Positions 8,612 through 17,516 of a stretch of DNA of 37,334 nt are shown here, one piece after another. This DNA comes from Bacteroidales bacterium (GTDB lineage: Bacteria > Bacteroidota > Bacteroidia > Bacteroidales > WCHB1-69), in assembly GCA_012522535.1 (NCBI GenBank), contig JAAYKF010000016.1, positions 1 through 37,334 of the forward strand, written 5' to 3'. The first letter of the stretch is position 1. Each line of letters opens with the position of its first letter. A program made the position numbers and the translations under genes. The notes beneath the pieces are model-generated. The model was not told the origin of the DNA and searched no databases. It saw nothing but the letters and a program-made list of their open reading frames with translations.

Positions 8612-11600
8612 ATGAAACAGAAACATTGGGTGCTTTTTATACTTTTTTCAATATTTTTTTCAAATTACCTTAATTCTCAAAACTATATTTTTAAAGATAG
8701 TTTGAAATGGTATGAAAATCAAGAAGTTAGCTTGAGTAACGATAATATATACATAGTTGCAAATTTTGAAAATGGAATTTTTCAAAATGCAGGTGATATA
8801 TTTCCAGTTTACACCCATAAATTTAAAATAAATCAAGACGTAGAAGTGGAATCAGTTTCATTTAGAAATTTCACCATTAAAGCTAATAGCATCAATTCTT
8901 CTACATTTGACCTATCTAAACAAGAAATATTTGACGACTTTAAAATCAAAGCAAATATTTATAAAGAGCGAACTCAGCCATATTTATATGTTGACATTTT
9001 ACCAGTTCGCAAAAATGCTAATGTTATTGAGTTTTTAGAATCTTTTGAGGTGGAAGTGGTTTTTTCAGCCCATAAGCAGAGAAGTGGCTCCAGATCTTAT
9101 GCCTCAAATTCGGTTTTGTCAAATGGAAAATGGTATAAGTTCTCGGTCAGTAGAAGTGGCATAGCAAAAATAAGCTACGATGATTTGGTTAAATTAGGTG
9201 TTAATGTCTCCAATTTATCTTCAAACAATATTAGTGTTTATGGTAATGGAGGAGCGGTGTTGCCAGAAAAAAACAGTGATTTTAGATTCGACGATCTACA
9301 AGAATGTGCCATTGAAGTTGTTGATGGAGGAGATGGTAAATTTGACGAAAATGATTACATTCTTTTTTATGCACAAGGTCCTATTTATTGGAAATACGAT
9401 GCCGTAAAAGAGTTTTTTAAACATGTGCAAAATCCATTTTCCAATAGTGCCTACTACTTTATCAATGTAGATGCCAATGTCGGTACCCAAAAACGTGTGC
9501 AAATTAAAAACTCCTTAGATGAGAATTATACTAACAGTATAAATTATTTTACAGATTATGCCTTTCATGAAAGAGATATGGAAAATCTAACAAAGTCGGG
9601 TACACAGTGGCTTGGTGAGCGATTTGATATAACTACAAATTACACTTTTCCTTTCGTCTTTAGAGGAGTAGATTCGTCTGTGCCGGGGAAGATTTTTACA
9701 AGACTTGGTGCCTTTTCCTATACCACCTCATCTTTTAATTTGTCCGTTTCTGGAGAATCAGCCAATATTTCCATTGGGCACATACCGCATTACACATACA
9801 AAATTATTCTAAAAGATGATTTTAGAACTTTTACGCCCAATTCTCAAAATATAAATGTAAATATAACTTATAACAAAACAGCAGCCACTTCCATTGGTCA
9901 TCTCGACTATATAGAAATTAATGTACGACGTTTTTTAAAACACAACGATTCTCACATCAGATTTCGTGAACCCAGCATTGTTGGCGAAAACAATATTACT
10001 AAGTTTGAGTTGAGCGAATTAAAATCATCGTCAAAAGTTTGGGATATCACAGATCATATAAATCCTCAACGCGTTGATGTTGTGAGAAGTGGCTCAAATG
10101 GCTATTTCATTGACTCTTCCAATGTAATGCGAGAATATGTAATGTTTGACAATTCTGGATTTCAGCCCATTAACCCCATTGGCGAAATTCCTAATCAAAA
10201 CCTACATGCACTTCCCAATACAGATATGTTGATAGTTTCGCATCAAAGTTTTCTATCGGAGGCAAATCGTTTGGCTGAGTTCAATAGACAAGAACGCAAT
10301 ATGGATGTTCATGTTGTAAGTGTTAGTCAGATATATAATGAATTTGGCTCGGGTTCGCCTGATGTAACTGCCATTCGCGATTTTGTAAAAATGTTTTATG
10401 ACAGATATGGAGCCAATATGCCCAAAAACCTTCTGTTATTTGGAGATGCCTCCTACGATTATAAAAATGTGTTGGGATATGGACACAATTTTGTGCCAAC
10501 ATATCAAAATAAAAATTCTGACCATGATTATTATTCGTGGGCAACAGATGACTACATGGGGCTTTTGGATGACAACGAAGGTGCCGATGCTGTGGGAAGT
10601 ATTGATATTGGTATTGGTCGTTTTGTGGTTACTACCCAAGAGCAAGCCCGACAAATGGTGGATAAAACTATTAGATATCAAACTAAGAGAATACTTGAAC
10701 CAGAAACAGCTTCGCAACATTCCAATTACGCCGATTGGAGAACTGTTGTCTCTTTGGTAGCCGATGATGAAGATGGAAATAACTATGTCATCGACTCTGA
10801 AAAATTGGCAAAGTATATGAAAAACACTTATCCCGATTATAATATCGAAAAGATATATTTTGATGCGTATCCGCAAGTCTCATTTTCGGGTGGACAAAGG
10901 TATCCAGATGTGGAAAAAGCTATCAATAACAGGGTTCAAAAGGGAGCTGTGTATGTAAATTATATTGGTCATGGTGGCGAAACAGGCTGGGCTCACGAAA
11001 GGGTTTTACGAATTTCGGATATTTTGCAGTGGAACAACAAAATGAATATGCCAATTTTTATTACCGCCACCTGCGAGTTTTCCAGATATGACGACCCTGA
11101 ACTTACATCTGCAGGCGAATTGGTTTTTCTCAATCCCAATGGAGGAGGAGTGGCGCTGTTTACCACATCAAGGGTGGCATTTGCACACACAAATTTCAAC
11201 TTGAATAAAGAAATTATCGAAAACTCCTTCGAGAAAATCAATGGAGAGTTCAAATCCTTGGGGGAATTGATGCAGCAATCCAAAAATGTGAATGCAAGTT
11301 CATACACCCTAATCCGAAACTTTTTGCTTATCGGCGACCCCTCAATTATTCCCACTTACCCCAGATTTAAAGTCCAAACAACGCATATAAATGGCAAAGC
11401 CATTTCGGAAGTTCCCGACACCATCGGAGCCTACTCCAAGGTAACTGTAAAAGGTACTCTTAACGATGATGATGGAAATATAATGTCCGATTTTAATGGC
11501 TTTATTTATCCCAGCGTTTATGACAAGCCAAGCTTGATAAAAACCCTTGCCAACGATCCAGGAAGCTATGTGTATGAGTTTGAGTATCAGAAGAATGTGC

Positions 11601-12445
11601 TGTTTAAGGGTAAGGCAAGTGTTAAAAATGGTCTTTTTGAATTTACTTTTATTGTACCCAAAGATATTTCATATCAATTTGGTAATGGAAAAATTAGCTA
11701 CTATGCACACTCCGATTTTACAGATGCTTTGGGCTCATATACCAATGTTATTATTGGCGGATTGGACACCAATAGCCTAATTGACGACAATGAAGGTCCA
11801 ATTCTTAAACTCACCATGAATGACGACTCTTTTGTAGATGGCGGATTGACCAACGAAAATCCGGTTTTAATTATCTACGCCAGCGACTCATCGGGCATTA
11901 ATACAGTTAGCAATGGAATTGGGCATGACGCTGTTATTATTCTCAACGATGATGTAGCAAATAGCATCGAAATAAATGATTTTTTTCAAGCCGATTTAGA
12001 TAAATATAATAGTGGAACATTCAAATATCCTTTCAGAAAATTGCCCGAAGGAAAGCATAAAGTAACGGCAAAAGTTTGGGATATAATGAATAATTCCTCC
12101 CAAGAGAGCATGGAGTTTGTGGTGGTGAAATCGGCAGAATTGGCTTTGAAACATGTTTTAAATTATCCCAATCCATTTACCACACATACGCAGTTTTACT
12201 TTGAGCAAAATCAAGCTGAATCGGTATTACAGGTACAAATTCAGATATTTACAATTTCGGGTAAACTTGTAAAAACCATCCATGAGATGGTCAATATGTC
12301 TGGATTTAGGTCTGACGGCATTCCATGGGATGGCACCGACGATTTTGGCGATAAATTGGCAAAGGGAATATATTTATACAAAATAAGAGTGAAAGATAGC
12401 GATGGCAAATATGCCGAAAAAATTGAAAAAGTTGTTATAATTTAA
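8612..12445 (+). CDS. porU: Type IX secretion system C-terminal-signal peptidase PorU (gingipain-like, C25)
   Basis: NYIGHGGETGW catalytic His region and FITATCEFSRYDDPE catalytic Cys region, FlgD-like C-terminus with NYPNPF...GIYLYKIRV; followed by porV. Confidence 0.93.
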   Translation: MKQKHWVLFILFSIFFSNYLNSQNYIFKDSLKWYENQEVSLSNDNIYIVANFENGIFQNAGDIFPVYTHKFKINQDVEVESVSFRNFTIKANSINSSTFDLSKQEIFDDFKIKANIYKERTQPYLYVDILPVRKNANVIEFLESFEVEVVFSAHKQRSGSRSYASNSVLSNGKWYKFSVSRSGIAKISYDDLVKLGVNVSNLSSNNISVYGNGGAVLPEKNSDFRFDDLQECAIEVVDGGDGKFDENDYILFYAQGPIYWKYDAVKEFFKHVQNPFSNSAYYFINVDANVGTQKRVQIKNSLDENYTNSINYFTDYAFHERDMENLTKSGTQWLGERFDITTNYTFPFVFRGVDSSVPGKIFTRLGAFSYTTSSFNLSVSGESANISIGHIPHYTYKIILKDDFRTFTPNSQNINVNITYNKTAATSIGHLDYIEINVRRFLKHNDSHIRFREPSIVGENNITKFELSELKSSSKVWDITDHINPQRVDVVRSGSNGYFIDSSNVMREYVMFDNSGFQPINPIGEIPNQNLHALPNTDMLIVSHQSFLSEANRLAEFNRQERNMDVHVVSVSQIYNEFGSGSPDVTAIRDFVKMFYDRYGANMPKNLLLFGDASYDYKNVLGYGHNFVPTYQNKNSDHDYYSWATDDYMGLLDDNEGADAVGSIDIGIGRFVVTTQEQARQMVDKTIRYQTKRILEPETASQHSNYADWRTVVSLVADDEDGNNYVIDSEKLAKYMKNTYPDYNIEKIYFDAYPQVSFSGGQRYPDVEKAINNRVQKGAVYVNYIGHGGETGWAHERVLRISDILQWNNKMNMPIFITATCEFSRYDDPELTSAGELVFLNPNGGGVALFTTSRVAFAHTNFNLNKEIIENSFEKINGEFKSLGELMQQSKNVNASSYTLIRNFLLIGDPSIIPTYPRFKVQTTHINGKAISEVPDTIGAYSKVTVKGTLNDDDGNIMSDFNGFIYPSVYDKPSLIKTLANDPGSYVYEFEYQKNVLFKGKASVKNGLFEFTFIVPKDISYQFGNGKISYYAHSDFTDALGSYTNVIIGGLDTNSLIDDNEGPILKLTMNDDSFVDGGLTNENPVLIIYASDSSGINTVSNGIGHDAVIILNDDVANSIEINDFFQADLDKYNSGTFKYPFRKLPEGKHKVTAKVWDIMNNSSQESMEFVVVKSAELALKHVLNYPNPFTTHTQFYFEQNQAESVLQVQIQIFTISGKLVKTIHEMVNMSGFRSDGIPWDGTDDFGDKLAKGIYLYKIRVKDSDGKYAEKIEKVVII

Positions 12446-12518
12446 GCTGCTTTATCCTATAATTGAACATATTCTAAAATTTTATACTTTAAATACAATA
12501 AGAACAGTAATAAAGCGT

Positions 12519-12527
12519 TATATTTGC
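12519..12527 (+). promoter_or_regulatory. Putative -7 box TATATTTGC upstream of porV
   Basis: Exact TAnnTTTGC, 24 nt before the ATG at 12552. Confidence 0.45.
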
Positions 12528-12551
12528 GTTTTAAATTTATTTCAGAAAAAT

Positions 12552-13760
12552 ATGAACTTCAATAAAGTAATTCTTAGTTTGGGCTTATTGCTACTTGTGT
12601 TAAATATTCAAGCTCAAATTTCTCGTGATGATTTGCAGTTGAATACAATTACAACTGCAGTGCCTTTCTTGCAAATAGCCCCTGATGCACGTGCTGGTGC
12701 CATGGGTGATATAGGAGTTGCTACTCCTGCTGATGCTGCTTCAATCCACTGGAATGCCGCAAAATATTTAACCCTAAAGCCACAAATGGGATTGTCGGTT
12801 TCGTATGCACCTTGGCTTAGAGCCCTTGTCAATGACATAAATTTGGCATATCTATCGGGATATTATAAACTTGACGATGCCAATGTTTTGGCAGCTTCAT
12901 TGAGATATTTTTCCTTGGGTTCCATAACTTTTACAGACGAAATGGGAGAGTCGAGGGGAGATTACAAACCTCACGAATTTGCCATTGATGCTGCGTGGGC
13001 AAGAAAACTATCGGAAAAATTTTCCATGGGTATCACTGCAAGATATATCTATTCAAACCTAACATTGGGACAGCATGTGGCTGGACAAGAATCGCAAGCA
13101 GGTCAATCCATTGCTGCCGACATCTCTTTTTTCTACTACAAAGATTTGAATATAGAAGGGGTAGAAAATGCACAATTAAATTTGGGTGGAACCATCTCAA
13201 ACATGGGTAATAAAATCTCATATACAGAGACCACCGTTAGAGACTTTATCCCAACAACATTACGTATTGGACCAACATTGGTTTTGGATATTGATGAGCA
13301 TAACTCATTTACTTTTGGAGTTGATTTTAGTAAGCTTTTAGTGCCAACGCCACCGGTTTGGAAACTCAATGATAGCACCAATAACTACGAATTAGATCCC
13401 GAAGGTAGAAGAATGATTGAAAGAGGTATGGACCCAAATGTTTCGGTTGTTACTGGAATGATTCAATCATTTTATGATGCTCCCGGCGGACTTGGTGAAG
13501 AGCTTAGAGAGGTGAATTTTGGAGTTGGTGCTGAATATTGGTACGACAAACAATTTGCCATTAGAGCTGGATATTTCCACGAACATCACACCAAAGGAGA
13601 CCGTAAATATGTAACCATGGGAGCAGGCCTAAAATATAATGTTTTTGGACTCGATTTTGCCTACCTTGTTACCATTCGTCAAAGAAATCCATTGGAAAAT
13701 ACACTTAGATTTACCCTTACTTTCGATTTTGATGCACTGAAATCTGATTTGAAAAACTAA
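12552..13760 (+). CDS. porV: Type IX secretion outer membrane channel protein PorV (LptO)
   Basis: Signal peptide, TTAVPFLQIAPDARAGAMGDIGVATPADAASIHWNAAKY motif diagnostic of PorV; directly downstream of porU. Confidence 0.93.
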   Translation: MNFNKVILSLGLLLLVLNIQAQISRDDLQLNTITTAVPFLQIAPDARAGAMGDIGVATPADAASIHWNAAKYLTLKPQMGLSVSYAPWLRALVNDINLAYLSGYYKLDDANVLAASLRYFSLGSITFTDEMGESRGDYKPHEFAIDAAWARKLSEKFSMGITARYIYSNLTLGQHVAGQESQAGQSIAADISFFYYKDLNIEGVENAQLNLGGTISNMGNKISYTETTVRDFIPTTLRIGPTLVLDIDEHNSFTFGVDFSKLLVPTPPVWKLNDSTNNYELDPEGRRMIERGMDPNVSVVTGMIQSFYDAPGGLGEELREVNFGVGAEYWYDKQFAIRAGYFHEHHTKGDRKYVTMGAGLKYNVFGLDFAYLVTIRQRNPLENTLRFTLTFDFDALKSDLKN

Positions 13761-14242
13761 TGCTGAACTTTAGAGTTGGATTGGGCTTTGATACTCACGC
13801 TTTTCAAAAGGGTGAGTTTTTAACCATTGGTGGAGTGGAGATTCCTTTTCATTATTCTTTCAAAGCACATTCCGATGGTGATGTGCTTGTGCATGCAATT
13901 ATAGACTCACTTTTGGGTGCTGCTGGATTGAAAGATATTGGTAGCTTTTTCCCCGATAACGACCCAAAATATAAAGATATTGACAGCTTGAAGCTTCTTG
14001 AAATTACAATGGAGAAATTGAAAGAAGCTAATTGGAAAATCGGAAATATTGATTGCAATATTATTATCCAAAAGCCTAAAATGGCAGCACATATTCCCCA
14101 AATGAAGCTGAATATTGCCAAAGTTTTAAATATTGAAACTTCGCAAATAGGTATTAAAGCTAAAACTTCCGAAAATATTGGTTTTATAGGTCGAGAGGAG
14201 GGTGCTTCGGCACAAGCTGTTTGTTTGATTTATAAAGCTTAA
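13760..14242 (+). CDS. ispF: 2-C-methyl-D-erythritol 2,4-cyclodiphosphate synthase
   Basis: GLGFDTHAF, LTIGGVEIP, AHSDGDVLVHAIIDSLLGAAGLKDIGSFFPD; start overlaps porV stop (taATG). Confidence 0.96.
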   Translation: MLNFRVGLGFDTHAFQKGEFLTIGGVEIPFHYSFKAHSDGDVLVHAIIDSLLGAAGLKDIGSFFPDNDPKYKDIDSLKLLEITMEKLKEANWKIGNIDCNIIIQKPKMAAHIPQMKLNIAKVLNIETSQIGIKAKTSENIGFIGREEGASAQAVCLIYKA

Positions 14243-14245
14243 AAG

Positions 14246-15142
14246 CTAATTTTCAATATTAATATAATAGTAATCTTTGCTACGTCTAAACCAAGTTAGC
14301 TGCCTTTTGGCGTACCTTCTGGTGTTGGTTTTAATATTTTCTATGGCTTGTTCTAAAGTGATTTTATTATCGAAATAATCAAATAGTTCTCTATATCCAA
14401 CTGTGTTTAAGGCACTAATACCTTTGTATTTGTGTAGTAGTTTAGCCTCTTCAATTAAGCCACTTTCAATCATTTTGTCCACTCGGCAGTGAATTCTTTT
14501 GTGTAATTCCTCTTTGGGTCGGAGGAGGCAAATTTTTATAATATTAAAATCTCGTTTTTTCTTTTTAAATATTCTAAGTTGCGAATATTTTTCGCCTGTT
14601 TGTTCAAAAATTTCAATTCCTCTAATTACTCTTTGTGGGTTTGAAATTTCCACTTGTTCAAAATATTCAGGGTCAACTCTTTGTAGCCATTTTTGGATAT
14701 ATTCAAGTCCAAATTCTTGATATTTCTGCTTTACATCTTCTCTAATTTTAAAGTCAATATCAGGAATGTCGGCAATTCCATGACAAATGGTATCAATATA
14801 CATCCCCGAACCGCCTGTCATTACAACCACATCTTTTGTTCTAAAAAGCTCATCTAAAACTTGTAGAGCCTCCTTTTCAAAAGTTGATACATTGTAGTAA
14901 TCATGAACAGAAATATGTTGAATTAGGTGATGTTTTACGCTTTCAAGCTCTTCTGTACTAGGAACAGCAGTTCCGATATTCATCTCTTTGTAGAACTGTC
15001 TTGAGTCGCAAGAAATAATATCAGTATCGAAAAGTTTAGCACAATTAATGGCTATTTCTGTTTTTCCAACCGCCGTTGGACCAGTGATAATAATTAAAGT
15101 TTTTTCAAGAACACCCTCTTTATATGATTCCACTGTCATCAT
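14246..15142 (-). CDS. miaA: tRNA dimethylallyltransferase
   Basis: GPTAVGKTEIAI P-loop, SCDSRQFYKEMNIGTA, VMTGGSGMYIDTI, NTRRYAKRQLTWFRR. Confidence 0.95.
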   Translation of the reverse strand: MMTVESYKEGVLEKTLIIITGPTAVGKTEIAINCAKLFDTDIISCDSRQFYKEMNIGTAVPSTEELESVKHHLIQHISVHDYYNVSTFEKEALQVLDELFRTKDVVVMTGGSGMYIDTICHGIADIPDIDFKIREDVKQKYQEFGLEYIQKWLQRVDPEYFEQVEISNPQRVIRGIEIFEQTGEKYSQLRIFKKKKRDFNIIKICLLRPKEELHKRIHCRVDKMIESGLIEEAKLLHKYKGISALNTVGYRELFDYFDNKITLEQAIENIKTNTRRYAKRQLTWFRRSKDYYYINIEN

Positions 15143-15746
15143 CTATAATATCGTCGGCAATATCGTCCAAGGCATCATAGTCGTCACCATATAAATCGTC
15201 AACATAGTCGGCATCTTCGTCATTGTCGTTGAGCATACTTGTTAAATCACCTTCTATTTCGCCTATAATTGGGAAATTTATATTTTTGTTTTCTGGCAAC
15301 TTACCACTCATATGTACTGTTCGTGGATATTCAACTCCGGGCGTACTAAGGGATGTTTTGACCAATTCTATATGAAAAACCATAGGGTTGGCATAGTCGT
15401 ATTCATACAAAAGTTTTTGTCTGGGGTCGTCAATGTAAAAGCTAATAGCTTCGTCTTGCATGGTTGACCTTGGAAGTATTTTGTTTTTTGATTTAAAGTC
15501 GTCATCATCGTCATCGTCAAGCTCGTCTTCAATAATATCTTCGCCCATGTCGATAAGAGTGAGTTCGTGTTTCTTTTTCCATCTTTGGTCGCACAAGAAA
15601 AAAGAGGCCAATTCGCCCTTGTGTAAATCAAAATTTTCTGTAATAAAATAGTGCAGATGCTCAAATGTTTGGTTAGATAGAATTTCTATATCATGAAGAA
15701 AATCTTCAACCTCTTCGAAAGTAATTCTAAATTTATAAATGTACAT
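15120..15746 (-). CDS. Plasmid pRiA4b ORF-3-like family protein with acidic tail
   Basis: MYIYKFRITFEEVEDFLHDIEILSNQTFEHLHYFI..., FFLCDQRWKKKHELTL, LLYEYDYANPMVFHIELV; poly-Asp stretch and Asp-rich C-terminus; overlaps miaA 5' end by 23 nt. Confidence 0.65.
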   Translation of the reverse strand: MYIYKFRITFEEVEDFLHDIEILSNQTFEHLHYFITENFDLHKGELASFFLCDQRWKKKHELTLIDMGEDIIEDELDDDDDDDFKSKNKILPRSTMQDEAISFYIDDPRQKLLYEYDYANPMVFHIELVKTSLSTPGVEYPRTVHMSGKLPENKNINFPIIGEIEGDLTSMLNDNDEDADYVDDLYGDDYDALDDIADDIIDDDSGII

Positions 15747-15773
15747 ATGAATTGTTTTGACTTATTTTTTGAT

Positions 15774-15782
15774 GCAAATATA
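15774..15782 (-). promoter_or_regulatory. Putative -7 box TATATTTGC upstream of the pRiA4b-like gene / miaA
   Basis: Plus-strand GCAAATATA, exact TAnnTTTGC on the minus strand. Confidence 0.45.
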
Positions 15783-15859
15783 TGTAATATAATTTTATAA
15801 TTTGATCAAAAGATTAAAATAATAATTGTAGATATTTAGCTTTGTTAATTTTGGAGTGT

Positions 15860-16762
15860 TTAATATGCTCCTTTGGGTACTTTAAAAACTTTTCCAGATT
15901 TGCGTGGCTTACCTTTAACGGCTGAACGATAGGGCTTTCTGCGATGATTACTTGTGCCAACTTTTCCATTTCTTTGATAGTTTCTGTAGTTTTTACCTTC
16001 GGTATCAGTTTCGGCTTTGAAATTGCCTCTAGTGTTACTTCTCCTCATCTCTTTGGTGGGAATATTGAAGAAGTATATAAAAGAGAGTCCAGAGTATGAA
16101 TAACCCTCAAAACTTCTTTTTTTCGATGCTTCGGCATCCAGCCAGTCTGAATTTGCCGAGTGCATTGTGGTCTCGAAACTTAGTCGGAAGTTTTCATTGA
16201 TATTGTAATTTATGCTCAATCCGAAGGGTATTACAAGTGTGTTCATATTCTTTTTTAAAGCATACGAAAGAGAGTCGTTGGGTGCTGTTCTGATGGTTTC
16301 TCCTGTAATTGTTGAACTGGCTATGGACCTAAAACTCAGCATCCCCATGCCTGCAAACAGATCTATTGTCCATGGCGATTTTGAATCACCTCCAAAAAGG
16401 TCTATTAGATTAATATGAAGGCTAAGGTTTGTTTCATTTATTCTTGAACTGAATTTTTTCTTATCGAAATCGGAGGTGCTTCTAAGATTGCCTCTAATAT
16501 ATTGAGCTCTAAAGCTAAACCTTGAATTGATTTCTTTTCCTAATATTATCCCATACATTCCCTCGCGGTCTTTGTAGTAGCCCTCCTGAAATGGTCCACC
16601 GGGAAATATATGATTTCCATTATCGGTTATATCTCCCCAAAAAGCATTTACCCCACCATGTCCACCCACAAACCAGCGCTCGTTTCCTTTGTTCATTTGG
16701 GCAAAGGATAGTTGAGCTGATGTAAATATCATAATAAGTATTACTGTGTAATGCTTTTTCAT
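15860..16762 (-). CDS. Outer-membrane beta-barrel protein with basic C-terminal tail (unknown function)
   Basis: Signal peptide (MKKHYTVILIMIFTSAQLSFAQ), alternating aromatic beta-strand pattern; approx. 60 aa Lys/Arg/Gly-rich C-terminus. Confidence 0.7.
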   Translation of the reverse strand: MKKHYTVILIMIFTSAQLSFAQMNKGNERWFVGGHGGVNAFWGDITDNGNHIFPGGPFQEGYYKDREGMYGIILGKEINSRFSFRAQYIRGNLRSTSDFDKKKFSSRINETNLSLHINLIDLFGGDSKSPWTIDLFAGMGMLSFRSIASSTITGETIRTAPNDSLSYALKKNMNTLVIPFGLSINYNINENFRLSFETTMHSANSDWLDAEASKKRSFEGYSYSGLSFIYFFNIPTKEMRRSNTRGNFKAETDTEGKNYRNYQRNGKVGTSNHRRKPYRSAVKGKPRKSGKVFKVPKGAY

Positions 16763-16764
16763 CT

Positions 16765-17493
16765 CTATTTTAATTTCTTAATAATACCATCTTCATAAAT
16801 TGGCACTATGGGCGTTGTGTTTTCTGTTAAACAAAATTCTATATCTTTTTCTAGACCAATATTTTTCAATCTTTGGCTGTGTGAGCTGTTTTCGAGATAT
16901 GTTATTAGGTTGTCTTTTGCAATATCCCACAAATTTAATGCCGCTTTTGAAGAATCGCAAATGTTTATAAACTTGCCATTATCAGTAAGTTGTTGGCAAA
17001 ATGCTCCAGCCACTACGGCATCTTCTATGCCAAATTGTGATTTCCAGCCAGAACAGATAAATACCACATTTTGATTTTGTTCCAAAAGATATTCTACCAA
17101 TTTGTCTTTGTTCGTGTATGCACCAAGTACAATGGCAGTGGGAGAGTGTTGCATAGCAGCTTCGATGGCTTTGGTGCCGTTGGTTGTTGAGTATGCAATA
17201 ACTTTGTCGTCTATCTCTTCTTTTCTATCCATAAAGCTCAAGGGTGAATTCCCGAAATCGGCAAAATCTACCTTTAATCCATCACGCTCTGAGGCAATAA
17301 GATATCCATTTTCTTTCATTTTTTTAAGGTCGCTAAGCTCCTTAATGGGTATTATGCCTTTGGCACCGTAGTTTATGGCAGTGGTGATGGCGGTTGTAGC
17401 CCTCAAAACATCTATTACAACAGCAATATGCTGAAGGTCGGTTTGGCGACTTTCATATAATTGTGGTGTAAAACAAATTTCTATAGTTTTCAT
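16765..17493 (-). CDS. comB: 2-phosphosulfolactate phosphatase family protein (ComB-like)
   Basis: VVIDVLRATTAITTAI, VIAYSTTNGTKAI, VVFICSGWKSQFGIEDAVVAGAF motifs of the ComB family. Confidence 0.85.
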   Translation of the reverse strand: MKTIEICFTPQLYESRQTDLQHIAVVIDVLRATTAITTAINYGAKGIIPIKELSDLKKMKENGYLIASERDGLKVDFADFGNSPLSFMDRKEEIDDKVIAYSTTNGTKAIEAAMQHSPTAIVLGAYTNKDKLVEYLLEQNQNVVFICSGWKSQFGIEDAVVAGAFCQQLTDNGKFINICDSSKAALNLWDIAKDNLITYLENSSHSQRLKNIGLEKDIEFCLTENTTPIVPIYEDGIIKKLK

Positions 17494-17516
17494 TTTTCTT
17501 GTAATTGGAAGTTGTT

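Noticed and set aside
10436-10876. 146 aa minus-strand ORF within porU
   Set aside because: Lies antisense to the well-conserved PorU protease region; no recognisable motif.
15500-15540. Tandem TCATCGTCATCGTC repeat considered as a CRISPR-like or satellite array
   Set aside because: It is the in-frame poly-Asp codon tract of the pRiA4b-like gene; no spacers.
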